Part shown: piece after piece, positions 42,369-51,107 of the stretch
Layout of the letters: each line of letters opens with the position of its first letter
Position numbering within the stretch: position 1 is the first letter of the stretch
Source of the DNA: UBA8337 sp965221415
GTDB lineage: Bacteria; Pseudomonadota; Alphaproteobacteria; RS24
DNA: 64,000 nucleotides
Direction of reading: 5' to 3'
Assembly: GCA_965221415.1 (NCBI GenBank)
Contig: OZ244887.1
Coordinates: 496,001 to 560,000 of the forward strand
Position numbers and translations under genes: made by a program
Notes under the pieces: generated by a model
Database searches by the model: none
Seen by the model: the letters and a program-made list of their open reading frames with translations, nothing else
Told to the model about the DNA's origin: nothing

Positions 42369-44246
42369 ATGGCGTTTCCACAACATTTTCTAGAAGAGAT
42401 TAGAACGCGCATCGCCGTGTCCGATGTGGTCGGGCGCAAGGTGAAGCTGCAACGCCGTGGCCGCGAATTCGTCGGGCTGAGTCCGTTCAAATCGGAAAAA
42501 ACACCGTCGTTTACGGTCAATGATGATAAGCAGTTTTACCATTGTTTCTCGACGGGCAAGCATGGCTCGGTGTTTGATTTTCTTATGGAAACCGAGGGGT
42601 TGAGCTTTATCGAGGCGGTTGAGCGTCTGGCATCTGAGGCGGGGCTGCAAATGCCCGAGCGCAATCCGCAAGCCGAACAACGTGCGCAAGCCGCAGCTGG
42701 CCTATTGGATGTGACAGAGGCCGCCGCCAAATGGTTTCAAAAACAGTTGCAAACATCGGTGGCAGCGGACGCACGCGATTATCTGGAACGGCGTGGTGTC
42801 ACAGCAGAGATGATTGAACGCTTTGGTATCGGCTTTGCGCCGTCGTCGCGCACCGCTTTGCTGGAGCATTTAACAGCGCGTAATATGGGTGTCGATATGG
42901 TCGTTGAGGCGGGCATGGCGATTCAACCCGATGACCATAAAGCCGCCTATGACCGTTTCCGCGACCGTATTATCTTTCCGATTGCCGATGCGCGGGGGCG
43001 GGTGATTGCCTTTGGTGGACGCGCGATGAGTGCCGATGCCAAGGCCAAATATCTCAACTCGCCCGAAACGCCATTATTTCATAAAAGCAATGTGCTGTAT
43101 AATTTTGCACAGGCGCGTCAGCCCGCTTATGACGCGAATAATGTGCTGATTTGCGAAGGCTATATGGATGTGGTCGGCATGGCACGCGCTGATATTCATA
43201 ACGCCGTGGCGGGGCTTGGCACAGCGATTACCGAGGAACAAATTGGTCTGGCGTGGCGCATGGCACCAGAGCCGATACTGTGTCTCGATGGGGACGAAGC
43301 GGGTTTGCGTGCGGCGTATCGGGTGATTGACCGTGCGTTGCCTTTGTTGAAGCCCGGATATTCCTTGCGATTTGCGATGCTGCCTGCGGGTAAAGACCCA
43401 GACGATGTGGTGCGCGAGGGCGGTGCGCCCGCCATGCAAGCGATACTTGGTAAAGCCATGAGCCTGATTGATTTGATGTGGGAGCGCGAGATTGAGGCCG
43501 CGCCGTGGGATACGCCTGAACGTGCGGCTGCGCTTAAAAAACGCCTGCGCGATGCGGTGTCGCGCATTGGTGACAAAGATGTGCGCGCGCTTTACGGGCA
43601 AGAGGTGAAAAACCGTATCGATAAATTATTGGGCGAAAGCGGCGTGCCGTATCAGAGCAGAGGTGGTCAGCAATCACCGCAACGCCAACGTTTTCAGTCG
43701 CGCCCTGTTGCCGAAACGCGGCGTTCTGCGTTGGCCACGGGAGCAACGGATTGGTCGCCACGCGAGGCACTGATTGTGCTGTGCGTGCTGCAACATCCTG
43801 CTATATTGTTGAGCGAGCGTGACTTGTTTGACACGTTGGACATACAAACGCCTGCCTTAGAACAGCTGCGCTTTGACATTATTGATTATTTTGATGGCCT
43901 TGAGGCGCAATCGCAAGACACGACAGGGCTTGACAATGACGCGCTCACGGGGCATTTGATAGGCCAAGGAAAGCAGGATATTGTCACGCGGCTGGCGGCG
44001 ATGCCAGCGGCGCGTTTATTGAGTTTTGCACGCAAGGAAAGTAATCTGGACGACGTATTGGCGGGGTGGCTTGAAGTCACCCATATTCACCATAAATTGC
44101 AAACACTGATGGCCGAGAAAGATTCTGTGGAGACGGAGCTTGAAACTGAATTAGCCCATGGTGAGACGCAAAATGCGCTAGAACGTCTATTGGTGATAAA
44201 GAAAGAAATTGCCGCGCTGGAACACGGAGATGGTAGCGCCGCTTGA
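42369..44246 (+). CDS. dnaG: DNA primase DnaG
   Basis: Synthesises RNA primers for replication, with the DnaB helicase. 625 residues: degenerate N-terminal CHC2-type region, catalytic TOPRIM core (LICEGYMDVVGMARADIHNA, ILCLDGDEAGLRAAY) and a C-terminal helicase-binding domain. The zinc ligands of a standard CHC2 finger (Cys-His-Cys-Cys) read S38, K41, C59, T62, so zinc binding looks lost. No Shine-Dalgarno is obvious before the ATG. Its stop overlaps the lead-in to rpoD. Confidence 0.95.
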   Translation: MAFPQHFLEEIRTRIAVSDVVGRKVKLQRRGREFVGLSPFKSEKTPSFTVNDDKQFYHCFSTGKHGSVFDFLMETEGLSFIEAVERLASEAGLQMPERNPQAEQRAQAAAGLLDVTEAAAKWFQKQLQTSVAADARDYLERRGVTAEMIERFGIGFAPSSRTALLEHLTARNMGVDMVVEAGMAIQPDDHKAAYDRFRDRIIFPIADARGRVIAFGGRAMSADAKAKYLNSPETPLFHKSNVLYNFAQARQPAYDANNVLICEGYMDVVGMARADIHNAVAGLGTAITEEQIGLAWRMAPEPILCLDGDEAGLRAAYRVIDRALPLLKPGYSLRFAMLPAGKDPDDVVREGGAPAMQAILGKAMSLIDLMWEREIEAAPWDTPERAAALKKRLRDAVSRIGDKDVRALYGQEVKNRIDKLLGESGVPYQSRGGQQSPQRQRFQSRPVAETRRSALATGATDWSPREALIVLCVLQHPAILLSERDLFDTLDIQTPALEQLRFDIIDYFDGLEAQSQDTTGLDNDALTGHLIGQGKQDIVTRLAAMPAARLLSFARKESNLDDVLAGWLEVTHIHHKLQTLMAEKDSVETELETELAHGETQNALERLLVIKKEIAALEHGDGSAA

Positions 44247-44257
44247 CGGAGATATAT

Positions 44258-46210
44258 ATGGCCTCGAAACAAGCCAAAACCAAAGCCAAAGAGCAGGAAG
44301 CCGAAACAGGCGATAGCCCGCTCATCGATATGAATAATCGTGACGTGAAGCGCATGATTAAAGCCGCGAAGGAAAACGGCTTTGTGACTTATGACGCGCT
44401 GAACAAGGTTCTGCCGCCGGAAGAGTTTTCGTCCGAACAAATCGAAGACATTATGGCGATGCTGTCTGAAATGGGCATCACGGTTGTTGAAAACGATGAA
44501 GGCGAAGACGGTGAAAACAAAGCTGTCGTGGCCGAGGGTGACGCGGCCAACACGGCGGTTGCCAAGACGACCAAAACGGGCACGACGGGCGACCGCACCG
44601 ATGATCCAGTGCGGATGTATTTGCGCGAAATGGGCTCGGTTGAGCTATTGTCGCGCGAGGGCGAGATTGCGATTGCCAAGCGCATCGAGGCTGGCCGCGA
44701 AACGATGATTGCGGGCTTATGCGAAAGCCCGTTGACGTTTCAGGCGATTATTATTTGGCGCGACGAGTTGAACGAAGGCAAGGTTTTGCTGCGCGATATT
44801 ATCGATTTGGATGCGACTTTTGCAGGGCCCGAAGCCAAGAAGGTTGACCGTTCGGCGGAAGGGGCTGCCCCGCCCCCATCTGGTGCGCCCTCTGGCGAAG
44901 CCGAAGGTGAGCCTGACGAAGAGGATGAAGACGCAGAAGCGAATATGTCGCTTTCGGCGATGGAGATGGAGTTGAAGCCGAAAGTTTTGGCGAGTTTCGA
45001 TATCATCGCATCGACCTATAAAAAGCTGCGTCGATTGCAAGACCAAAGCGTTGAATTGCAGGCTGCGAACAAGGAATTGACCACTGCACAGCAGGGGCGT
45101 TTGGCTAAATTGAGCAGCGAGATTGTCGAGGAAGTCAAAGGCTTGTCGCTGAACAATAATCGGATTGAAGCGTTGATTGAGCAGCTTTACACCATCAATA
45201 AGCGACTGGTTGGGTTGGAAACGCAGCTTTGGCGACAGGCGCAGAAAGCGGGTGTGTCGCGCGATGATTTCCTCAAGCAATATCAGGGCAATGAATATGA
45301 AGCGAATTGGGCGCGCCGTGTCGGTCGCCTGACGGGCAAGGGGTGGAAAGAGTTCATCCAGAAAAACCGCGATGAGGTCAAAGCGACCCGTAAGGAAATT
45401 CAGGAATTGGCGAATGAAACGGGTCTGAACATCACCGAATATCGCCGCATTGTCCGCACTGCCCAAAAGGGTGAACGCGAGGCGCGCATCGCCAAAAAGG
45501 AAATGGTCGAAGCGAATTTACGGCTGGTGATTTCCATTGCCAAAAAATATACCAATCGGGGTTTACAGTTTCTTGACCTTATTCAGGAAGGCAATATTGG
45601 CCTGATGAAGGCGGTCGATAAGTTTGAGTATCGCCGTGGGTATAAGTTCTCGACCTATGCGACGTGGTGGATTCGCCAAGCGATTACGCGTTCTATTGCT
45701 GACCAAGCGCGCACGATTCGGATTCCGGTACACATGATTGAGACGATTAATAAGCTGGTGCGTACGTCGCGTCAGATGCTGCACGAGTTTGGCCGCGAGC
45801 CGACCCCTGAGGAGTTGTCGGAGAAGCTTTCCATGCCGCTTGATAAGGTGCGCAAGGTTTTGAAAATTGCCAAAGAGCCGATTAGTCTGGAAACGCCGAT
45901 TGGCGATGAAGAAGACAGCCAGCTTGGTGATTTCATCGAGGATAAGAATGCGATTTTGCCGATTGATGCGGCGATTCAGTCTAATTTGCGCGACACGACA
46001 ACGCGGGTTTTGGCATCGCTGACCCCGCGCGAAGAACGGGTCTTGCGCATGCGCTTCGGCATTGGTATGAACACCGACCATACGTTGGAAGAAGTCGGCC
46101 AGCAGTTCTCTGTAACGCGCGAACGGATACGCCAAATTGAGGCAAAGGCATTGAGAAAATTAAAACATCCGAGTCGTTCGCGTAAATTGCGTAGTTTCCT
46201 AGATAACTAA
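44258..46210 (+). CDS. rpoD: RNA polymerase primary sigma factor (sigma-70)
   Basis: Housekeeping sigma factor of 650 residues. Region 1.1 (about 20-80), an acidic non-conserved insert (EEDEDAEANM near 220), region 2 with DLIQEGNIGLMKAVDKFEYR and YATWWIRQAI, region 3, and region 4 with RVLRMRFGIGMNTDHTLEEV and VTRERIRQIEAKALRKLKHP. ATG at 44258 has GGAG seven bases before it; the frame is also open from a TTG inside the dnaG stop. The dnaG-rpoD order is the classical macromolecular-synthesis arrangement without rpsU. Confidence 0.97.
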   Translation: MASKQAKTKAKEQEAETGDSPLIDMNNRDVKRMIKAAKENGFVTYDALNKVLPPEEFSSEQIEDIMAMLSEMGITVVENDEGEDGENKAVVAEGDAANTAVAKTTKTGTTGDRTDDPVRMYLREMGSVELLSREGEIAIAKRIEAGRETMIAGLCESPLTFQAIIIWRDELNEGKVLLRDIIDLDATFAGPEAKKVDRSAEGAAPPPSGAPSGEAEGEPDEEDEDAEANMSLSAMEMELKPKVLASFDIIASTYKKLRRLQDQSVELQAANKELTTAQQGRLAKLSSEIVEEVKGLSLNNNRIEALIEQLYTINKRLVGLETQLWRQAQKAGVSRDDFLKQYQGNEYEANWARRVGRLTGKGWKEFIQKNRDEVKATRKEIQELANETGLNITEYRRIVRTAQKGEREARIAKKEMVEANLRLVISIAKKYTNRGLQFLDLIQEGNIGLMKAVDKFEYRRGYKFSTYATWWIRQAITRSIADQARTIRIPVHMIETINKLVRTSRQMLHEFGREPTPEELSEKLSMPLDKVRKVLKIAKEPISLETPIGDEEDSQLGDFIEDKNAILPIDAAIQSNLRDTTTRVLASLTPREERVLRMRFGIGMNTDHTLEEVGQQFSVTRERIRQIEAKALRKLKHPSRSRKLRSFLDN

Positions 46211-46231
46211 ACGGGCAAACAGGACTTTCCC

Positions 46232-46570
46232 ATGCTTTTGACCATGATGAAGGCAAAAATTCATCGCGCGACGGTGACCCAATGCGATATGCATTATCAG
46301 GGGTCGATTTTGGTCGACGAGGATTGGCTCGACAGGGTCGGCATTTTGCCGCATGAGCAAGTCGATGTGTTGAATATCAACACGGGAGGGCGGTTTACGA
46401 CTTATGTTATTCCGGCACCGCGTGGGTCGAAAACGATTGGTATTAACGGGGCGGCGGCACGATTGGCACAGCAGCAAGATTTGGTGATTATCATATCTTA
46501 CGCGCAGATGAACGAGGATGAAGCGCGGGCACATAAGCCAAGTGTTTTCTTGCCCGAATTGGAAGAGTGA
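46232..46570 (+). CDS. panD: Aspartate 1-decarboxylase
   Basis: Pyruvoyl enzyme producing beta-alanine from aspartate for pantothenate and CoA. 112 residues, synthesised as a proenzyme that cleaves itself before Ser in YQGSI; the Gly-Ser site is at residues 24-25, followed by the conserved NGAAARLA segment. Lys in KAKIHRATVT near the N-terminus is conserved. It lies 21 bases after rpoD. This pairing is not one I know as common, but the protein itself is clear. Confidence 0.93.
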   Translation: MLLTMMKAKIHRATVTQCDMHYQGSILVDEDWLDRVGILPHEQVDVLNINTGGRFTTYVIPAPRGSKTIGINGAAARLAQQQDLVIIISYAQMNEDEARAHKPSVFLPELEE

Positions 46571-46586
46571 TTTAAGTGTTGGTTGA

Positions 46587-46663
46587 GGGCCTGTAGCTCA
46601 GGTGGTTAGAGCGGTCCGCTCATAACGGATTGGTCGCAGGTTCGACTCCTGCCGGGCCCACCA
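46587..46663 (+). tRNA. tRNA-Ile(CAT), lysidine type
   Basis: A 77-base cloverleaf with encoded CCA. Acceptor GGGCCTG pairs with CGGGCCC; D arm GCTCAGGTGGTTAGAGC; anticodon stem GTCCG/CGGAT with loop CTCATAA, giving anticodon CAT; T arm GCAGG-TTCGACT-CCTGC. The body resembles tRNA-Ile2 (as in E. coli ileX: CTCATAA then TTGGTCG) rather than elongator or initiator tRNA-Met, so TilS would convert C34 to lysidine and it would read AUA. Confidence 0.88.
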
Positions 46664-46746
46664 CACTCAAAACCTTATTCTCTCTCTAGACTTTGACAAG
46701 ACAGTCTGCCTAAACTCAGCTTCTTATGATTTGGGAGGAAAGACTT

Positions 46747-48069
46747 GTGAACAACGAGACCACATTACAAAAAAATCGGATGCGCAAAGTTGCGATGACG
46801 TCTTTGGCGGGGACGAGTATCGAATGGTATGACTTTTTTCTTTATGGCACGGCGGCGGCGATTATTTTCCCGACGCTGTTTTTTCCCGATGATATGCCAA
46901 CGACGGTTGCGCTGATTGCGTCTTTCTCGACTTTTGCGGTTGGATTTTTGGCGCGTCCTTTGGGGGGGATTGTTTTTGGTCATTTTGGCGACCGTGTTGG
47001 CCGCAAGCAGACATTGGTGATTGCGCTGATGTTGATGGGGCTTGCGACCATGCTGATTGGGCTGCTGCCGAGTTATGAGAGTATTGGCATCGCCGCACCA
47101 TTGACCCTTGTTGCGCTGCGCTTTGCGCAAGGATTGGCTATTGGCGGCCAGTGGGGTGGTGCGATGTTACTGGTCACAGAAAATGCGCCCGCCGATAAGC
47201 GCGGTTGGTATGGTGCCTATGCGCAAGCTGGTGCGCCGATTGGGGTTATTCTGGCTAATCTTGCCTTTTTGGGTGTGAGTAGCTCAATGTCGGATGCTGA
47301 TTTTCTGGCGTGGGGTTGGCGATTGCCGTTTCTGGCGAGCATCGCGTTGGTTTTTGTCAGCATGTTCGTGCAACGATATTTAGAGGATACGGATTCTTTT
47401 AAGGCACTGGCTGAAAATGCGGCGGCCAATAAAGAAGAGGAAGAAGTTGTGCCGCGTTCGCCCGTTTGGGAAGTGATTACCGAGCATCCGCGAAAAGTCG
47501 CATTGGTGGCGGGCGCGTTTCTATCGCTTCAGGTGACGTTCTATATTCTGATTGCGTTTATTGTGGCGTATGGCGTTTCGCCCGACGTTGGCATGTCGCG
47601 TGATGAGATGCTGCGGTCGGTGCTGATTGCAGCGTTTTTTATGATATTCGTGCAGTTTTGGGCATCGGGCCTGTCCGACCGCATCGGGCGTAAGAAAGTG
47701 CTTTTGTGGGGCGCGGCTTTGATGGGCGTTTGGGGATTTGTGTTGTTCCCCCTTATCGACACAGGCCATGTGGTGATTGTCACCGCAGCGATTACTATCG
47801 GCTTGGGCTTTTTGGGACTTCAATACGGGCCGCAAGCGGCATTTTTTGCCGAGTTGTTCAGCACGCATATTCGCTATTCGGGCGCGTCATTGGGCTATCA
47901 ATGCGGCGCGATTGTAGGGGGTGCGCTTGCGCCGACGATTGCTGTTCTGCTGTGGACGCAATACGGCATCATATTTGTGTCGATGTATATCGCACTCGCC
48001 GCTATTTTGACGCTGATGTCGGTTGCTTCGCTCGAGGAAACCTCAGGACGCAATCTGGATGACATCTAG
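46747..48069 (+). CDS. MFS transporter, metabolite:H+ symporter (MHS) family
   Basis: Inner-membrane proton symporter of 440 residues and twelve segments, of the group that includes ShiA, ProP and KgtP. Signature parts are GTSIEWYDFFLYGTAAA at the N-terminus, GHFGDRVGRKQTLV between segments 2 and 3, and RFAQGLAIGGQWGGAMLL. The GTG at 46747 is chosen because GGGAGG sits eight bases upstream; an ATG seven codons earlier has no site. Substrate unknown, probably an organic acid or osmolyte. The 3' end overlaps the convergent GTPase gene by 27 bases. Confidence 0.88.
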   Translation: MNNETTLQKNRMRKVAMTSLAGTSIEWYDFFLYGTAAAIIFPTLFFPDDMPTTVALIASFSTFAVGFLARPLGGIVFGHFGDRVGRKQTLVIALMLMGLATMLIGLLPSYESIGIAAPLTLVALRFAQGLAIGGQWGGAMLLVTENAPADKRGWYGAYAQAGAPIGVILANLAFLGVSSSMSDADFLAWGWRLPFLASIALVFVSMFVQRYLEDTDSFKALAENAAANKEEEEVVPRSPVWEVITEHPRKVALVAGAFLSLQVTFYILIAFIVAYGVSPDVGMSRDEMLRSVLIAAFFMIFVQFWASGLSDRIGRKKVLLWGAALMGVWGFVLFPLIDTGHVVIVTAAITIGLGFLGLQYGPQAAFFAELFSTHIRYSGASLGYQCGAIVGGALAPTIAVLLWTQYGIIFVSMYIALAAILTLMSVASLEETSGRNLDDI

Positions 48070-48927
48070 CTGCTTGGCGAGGGCGGCCATATCGAGTTGG
48101 TTTTTCTCAGCGATAAATACCAGTTCGGGTGTGCGGGTTTCTGCGGCAATCAGTGTGTAGCGATGCCCGACGAGTTGTAGTCGATGCGTGCCTGTGTGAC
48201 CTTTTGCGCGTGCCAGTCGGGGCGCGATTTCCTCAAGCAGAGCCGTCAACGCCTCAATCGGTAGGGGCGCATCGGCTGTGAAACTAAGCGTGTCGAATAA
48301 ATCGCTGGCAAAAAGCGGGGCTTTACAGCCAAGCGCAGGCAGGGGGGCAGATGTTGGCGATAACATATCGGCCAGCACCGCATCCGATGGGGTCGCAATC
48401 GGTGCGTCGGTCATGCTTTCCAAAATACGACGCGTCTGCGCCCCGCCATCTTCGCTCAAATCGGTTTTGCTCAATAGGCAATAATCGGCCTGCGCGATTT
48501 GACGCTTTACCAATTTGCCGACAAACTTATCTTGGCGCTTTGCATCCAGTGTTGTCGCATCGATAGTCACCCAAATGCCTGCGAGTTGTAAGCCAGAAAT
48601 GCCAAAGCCAAGATAGGCGAGGCGGGCGGGTTCGCCTGCGCCGCTGGCTTCAACAATAATCTGGTCGGGGGGCGTATCGCTTGCGGCGAGCATTTGTAAT
48701 TGGTGCAACGCGTCATCTTGTAGCTGGCAGCAGGCACAGCCATTGGCGAGCGAGATTGTGTCGCCATGATGCGCGGCAATGAGACCCGCATCAATGTTAA
48801 TCGCGCCGAAATCATTGACCAAAATGGTCAGGCGTTTGCCGTTAGGGTTTTCGAGCAGGCGATTGATGAGTGTGGTTTTGCCTGCGCCCAAATAGCCGCC
48901 CAATATGGTTAAGGGTATGGGGGTCAT
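48043..48927 (-). CDS. COG0523-family GTPase (CobW/ZNG-like metallochaperone)
   Basis: P-loop GTPase of 294 residues thought to deliver metal, mostly zinc, to client enzymes. Walker A GGYLGAGKTTLIN (residues 10-22), the defining CxCC motif GCACC (C64, C66, C67), switch region VEASGAGEPARLAYLG, and a SKTD specificity motif; the C-terminal CobW-C domain is short. Its ATG shares bases with the stop of the upstream metal-dependent amidohydrolase (TAATG), which makes that enzyme a candidate client. CobW proper (cobalamin synthesis) is unlikely, as no cob genes are present. Confidence 0.87.
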   Translation of the reverse strand: MTPIPLTILGGYLGAGKTTLINRLLENPNGKRLTILVNDFGAINIDAGLIAAHHGDTISLANGCACCQLQDDALHQLQMLAASDTPPDQIIVEASGAGEPARLAYLGFGISGLQLAGIWVTIDATTLDAKRQDKFVGKLVKRQIAQADYCLLSKTDLSEDGGAQTRRILESMTDAPIATPSDAVLADMLSPTSAPLPALGCKAPLFASDLFDTLSFTADAPLPIEALTALLEEIAPRLARAKGHTGTHRLQLVGHRYTLIAAETRTPELVFIAEKNQLDMAALAKQLDVIQIAS

Positions 48928-50573
48928 TAGGACGGCTTCTCAATTTTGTGCGGGATGCCGCCAAATACGGTGCCCCAGATGGGAATATCTTTCAGCCCCT
49001 GTGCGCCGACATCGAACGGGTCTTGTTCTAGCACGGTGAAATCGGCGCGTTTGCCTGCTCGTAGGCTACCGACTTCATGTTCGAGGCCTAGCACATAGGC
49101 CGCATCAATGGTGATGGCTTTGAGCGCGTCTTCAAGTGGTACAATCTCGTCCTCGCAGGCGACATTGCCAGCTTCGTTGATGCGTGTTGCGGCGACCCAT
49201 GCCGAATTAAGCGGCAAGGCGGGTGCCATTGTGTAATCGGAATGCAGCGCGAAGGGGATGTTGTTGCGCTTTAATGTGCCGAGGCGTGCCATTGAATAGG
49301 CGCGTTCATGGCCGATGCCTTGGCGTGCGTAAATATCGCTCAGCTCGTGCAAATAATAAATATTGACGGAGGCGATAGCACCTAAATCTGCCATGCGGCG
49401 GACTTGCGCGGGCGTTGATAGGCCAAAATGTTCAATCGTATAGCGATGGTTGAAGCGGGGGCGTTCATTTTGCAGCTTTTCCAGCACATCGAGGGCGAGT
49501 TCCAAGCCTAAATCGCCGGTGCAATGGACGTGGATTTTATATCCTTTGTGCCAAAATAGCCGTGCGGCTTGCTCGAATTTTTCAGGCACCATGAGCCATT
49601 CGCCTTCATGGCCATCGAGATAGCCGGGCGCGCCGACCATCATCAGCTGCGAGAAAAAAGCACCATCGGTGAATAGTTTGGCATGGTCGGAGAAGATGAG
49701 CTTGTCGGTGCTGAGGTCGGGGTATGTTTCGACCTCTGCTAGCACGCGTTCGAAATCGCCGCCTGTCGCGAGGGCGAGTACATTGGGCGTGTAATGAACC
49801 CGAAACGGCGTATCGTCAGTGTTGAAGGTGGCGAGCGCAGCTTGCCATTCCAGTTCAAAATCGAAAATCCCGATACCCATATCGCCGATTGTGGTATGGC
49901 CGCCAAAATGGATCACTTGTTTGAGGCGTTGCATACCGAGGCCAAATTTTTCTGGCGACATAATAATCGGGTTGAGGGCGTTAATTGCGATGCGCAGGCC
50001 GTTTTCGTAAAACAGCCCTGCTTCGAGATTAACTTGCGGATGCCCGCCAACCTCATTGGTGTTGAGGCCAAAGGCTTCAATCGCGGCGCTGTTTAAAATG
50101 ACTTCGTGGAAAGAGCGATGCCAGCAAATAATCGGACGGTCGGGGCAAATCGCGTCGAGTTCGGTGCGCGTCACACTGCCGTGCCAATCGCGATGATAGC
50201 CCCATGTGAAGAACGGCTCTGTGTCGCCCGTGGCCGCGAGGTCTTTCAGCCGCGCCAGATAAGCATCATGGCCTTTGGTGGCGGGCACATTTTCCCATGG
50301 CAAGCTCCACGGCAAAGCGGTGATAAAGTGCATCGGCAAAAGCACCGCCGCCATCGATGGATGCAAATGCGGGTCAATGAAGCCGGGCAATAATATTTTA
50401 TCGGAAAACTGGTCGTCGATGGTATGCGGGTAACGCTCGGTCCATGGGGTTAAGCTATCGAGCGTGCCGACTTCTAATATCTGGCCATCGCGCACGGCGA
50501 TGGCGTTGGCGTGCGGCAGGCTCGGTTCCATCGTGTGAATCGCGCGTGCTGTGTAAATAGTAATATCAGACAT
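48927..50573 (-). CDS. Amidohydrolase family protein, YtcJ-like
   Basis: Metal-dependent hydrolase of the amidohydrolase_3 group, 548 residues. The metal motif FIDPHLHPSM occurs near residue 64, followed by FSDHAKLFTDGAFFS, VHCTGDLGLELALDV and HSDYTMAPALPLN late in the protein (conserved His and Asp ligands), and the ending GKRADFTVLEQDPF typical of the family. The substrate is unknown; family members hydrolyse N-acyl or cyclic amides. No strong ribosome site is visible. It is translationally coupled to the COG0523 GTPase. Confidence 0.88.
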   Translation of the reverse strand: MSDITIYTARAIHTMEPSLPHANAIAVRDGQILEVGTLDSLTPWTERYPHTIDDQFSDKILLPGFIDPHLHPSMAAVLLPMHFITALPWSLPWENVPATKGHDAYLARLKDLAATGDTEPFFTWGYHRDWHGSVTRTELDAICPDRPIICWHRSFHEVILNSAAIEAFGLNTNEVGGHPQVNLEAGLFYENGLRIAINALNPIIMSPEKFGLGMQRLKQVIHFGGHTTIGDMGIGIFDFELEWQAALATFNTDDTPFRVHYTPNVLALATGGDFERVLAEVETYPDLSTDKLIFSDHAKLFTDGAFFSQLMMVGAPGYLDGHEGEWLMVPEKFEQAARLFWHKGYKIHVHCTGDLGLELALDVLEKLQNERPRFNHRYTIEHFGLSTPAQVRRMADLGAIASVNIYYLHELSDIYARQGIGHERAYSMARLGTLKRNNIPFALHSDYTMAPALPLNSAWVAATRINEAGNVACEDEIVPLEDALKAITIDAAYVLGLEHEVGSLRAGKRADFTVLEQDPFDVGAQGLKDIPIWGTVFGGIPHKIEKPS

Positions 50574-50660
50574 ATTCGATATAAATCCCTCAAAACCCCT
50601 TGCCTTAGTCTAGCAAAACGCGGCACTCTTAATATGGTTTTTTTCAAGGGAGGGATAAAC

Positions 50661-51096
50661 ATGGAAAAATACTGCAATTTTACAACCAGTTATCGCGCTG
50701 GGTCTATGGAGCGGCGTGATGATGATTTGGATGTATGCGACGCGCATTCCGGCGATTGGTAAGGCAACGATTCCAGCCGACGAAGCGGGGCATCCATCAG
50801 GCATGGGCTATCTACCGTCAGAGGTGCGCCGCATTGCCGATAATTATAATCATTTGTTTGAGCAGCCGACGCTGTTCTATGCAACGGCATTGGTTATTGC
50901 CGTGGCGGGTCATGCAGATGAGATGGCGGTCGCTTGCGCGTGGGCGTTTGTTATCATCCGCGTGGTGCATTCGCTGGTTCAATCGACGCTCAATATTGTA
51001 TTGCTGCGCTTTGGCATTTTCATGTTGTCATGGGTGGCTTTATTGATTTTGATTGTGCGCGAGGCGTTGGTTTATTTTCTAAGTCTGCGCGTTTAG
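50661..51096 (+). pseudogene. MAPEG-family membrane protein, frameshifted near the start
   Basis: Reads as a MAPEG (membrane-associated eicosanoid/glutathione metabolism) protein, with WMYATRIPAIGK, the NYNHLFEQPTLFYA motif and three or four membrane helices. The natural start is ATG at 50661 behind AGGGAGGG, but this frame stops early. The true N-terminus (TAILQPVIALGLW) is encoded one base out of frame; removing one A from the five-A run at 50665-50669 restores a single frame of about 144 residues. It is therefore a pseudogene, a sequencing or assembly error, or a slippage-controlled gene. Internal initiation at 50716 would lose the first helix. Confidence 0.75.
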
Positions 51097-51107
51097 AGGG
51101 AAAAAAG

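Noticed and set aside
44717..45466. Open frame of 249 codons antisense to rpoD
   Set aside because: Entirely within conserved sigma-70 coding sequence; no domain and no start signal.
46688..46707. AGACT/AGTCT hairpin after the tRNA as a terminator
   Set aside because: Only a 5-bp stem with a 10-base loop and no T-run on either strand.
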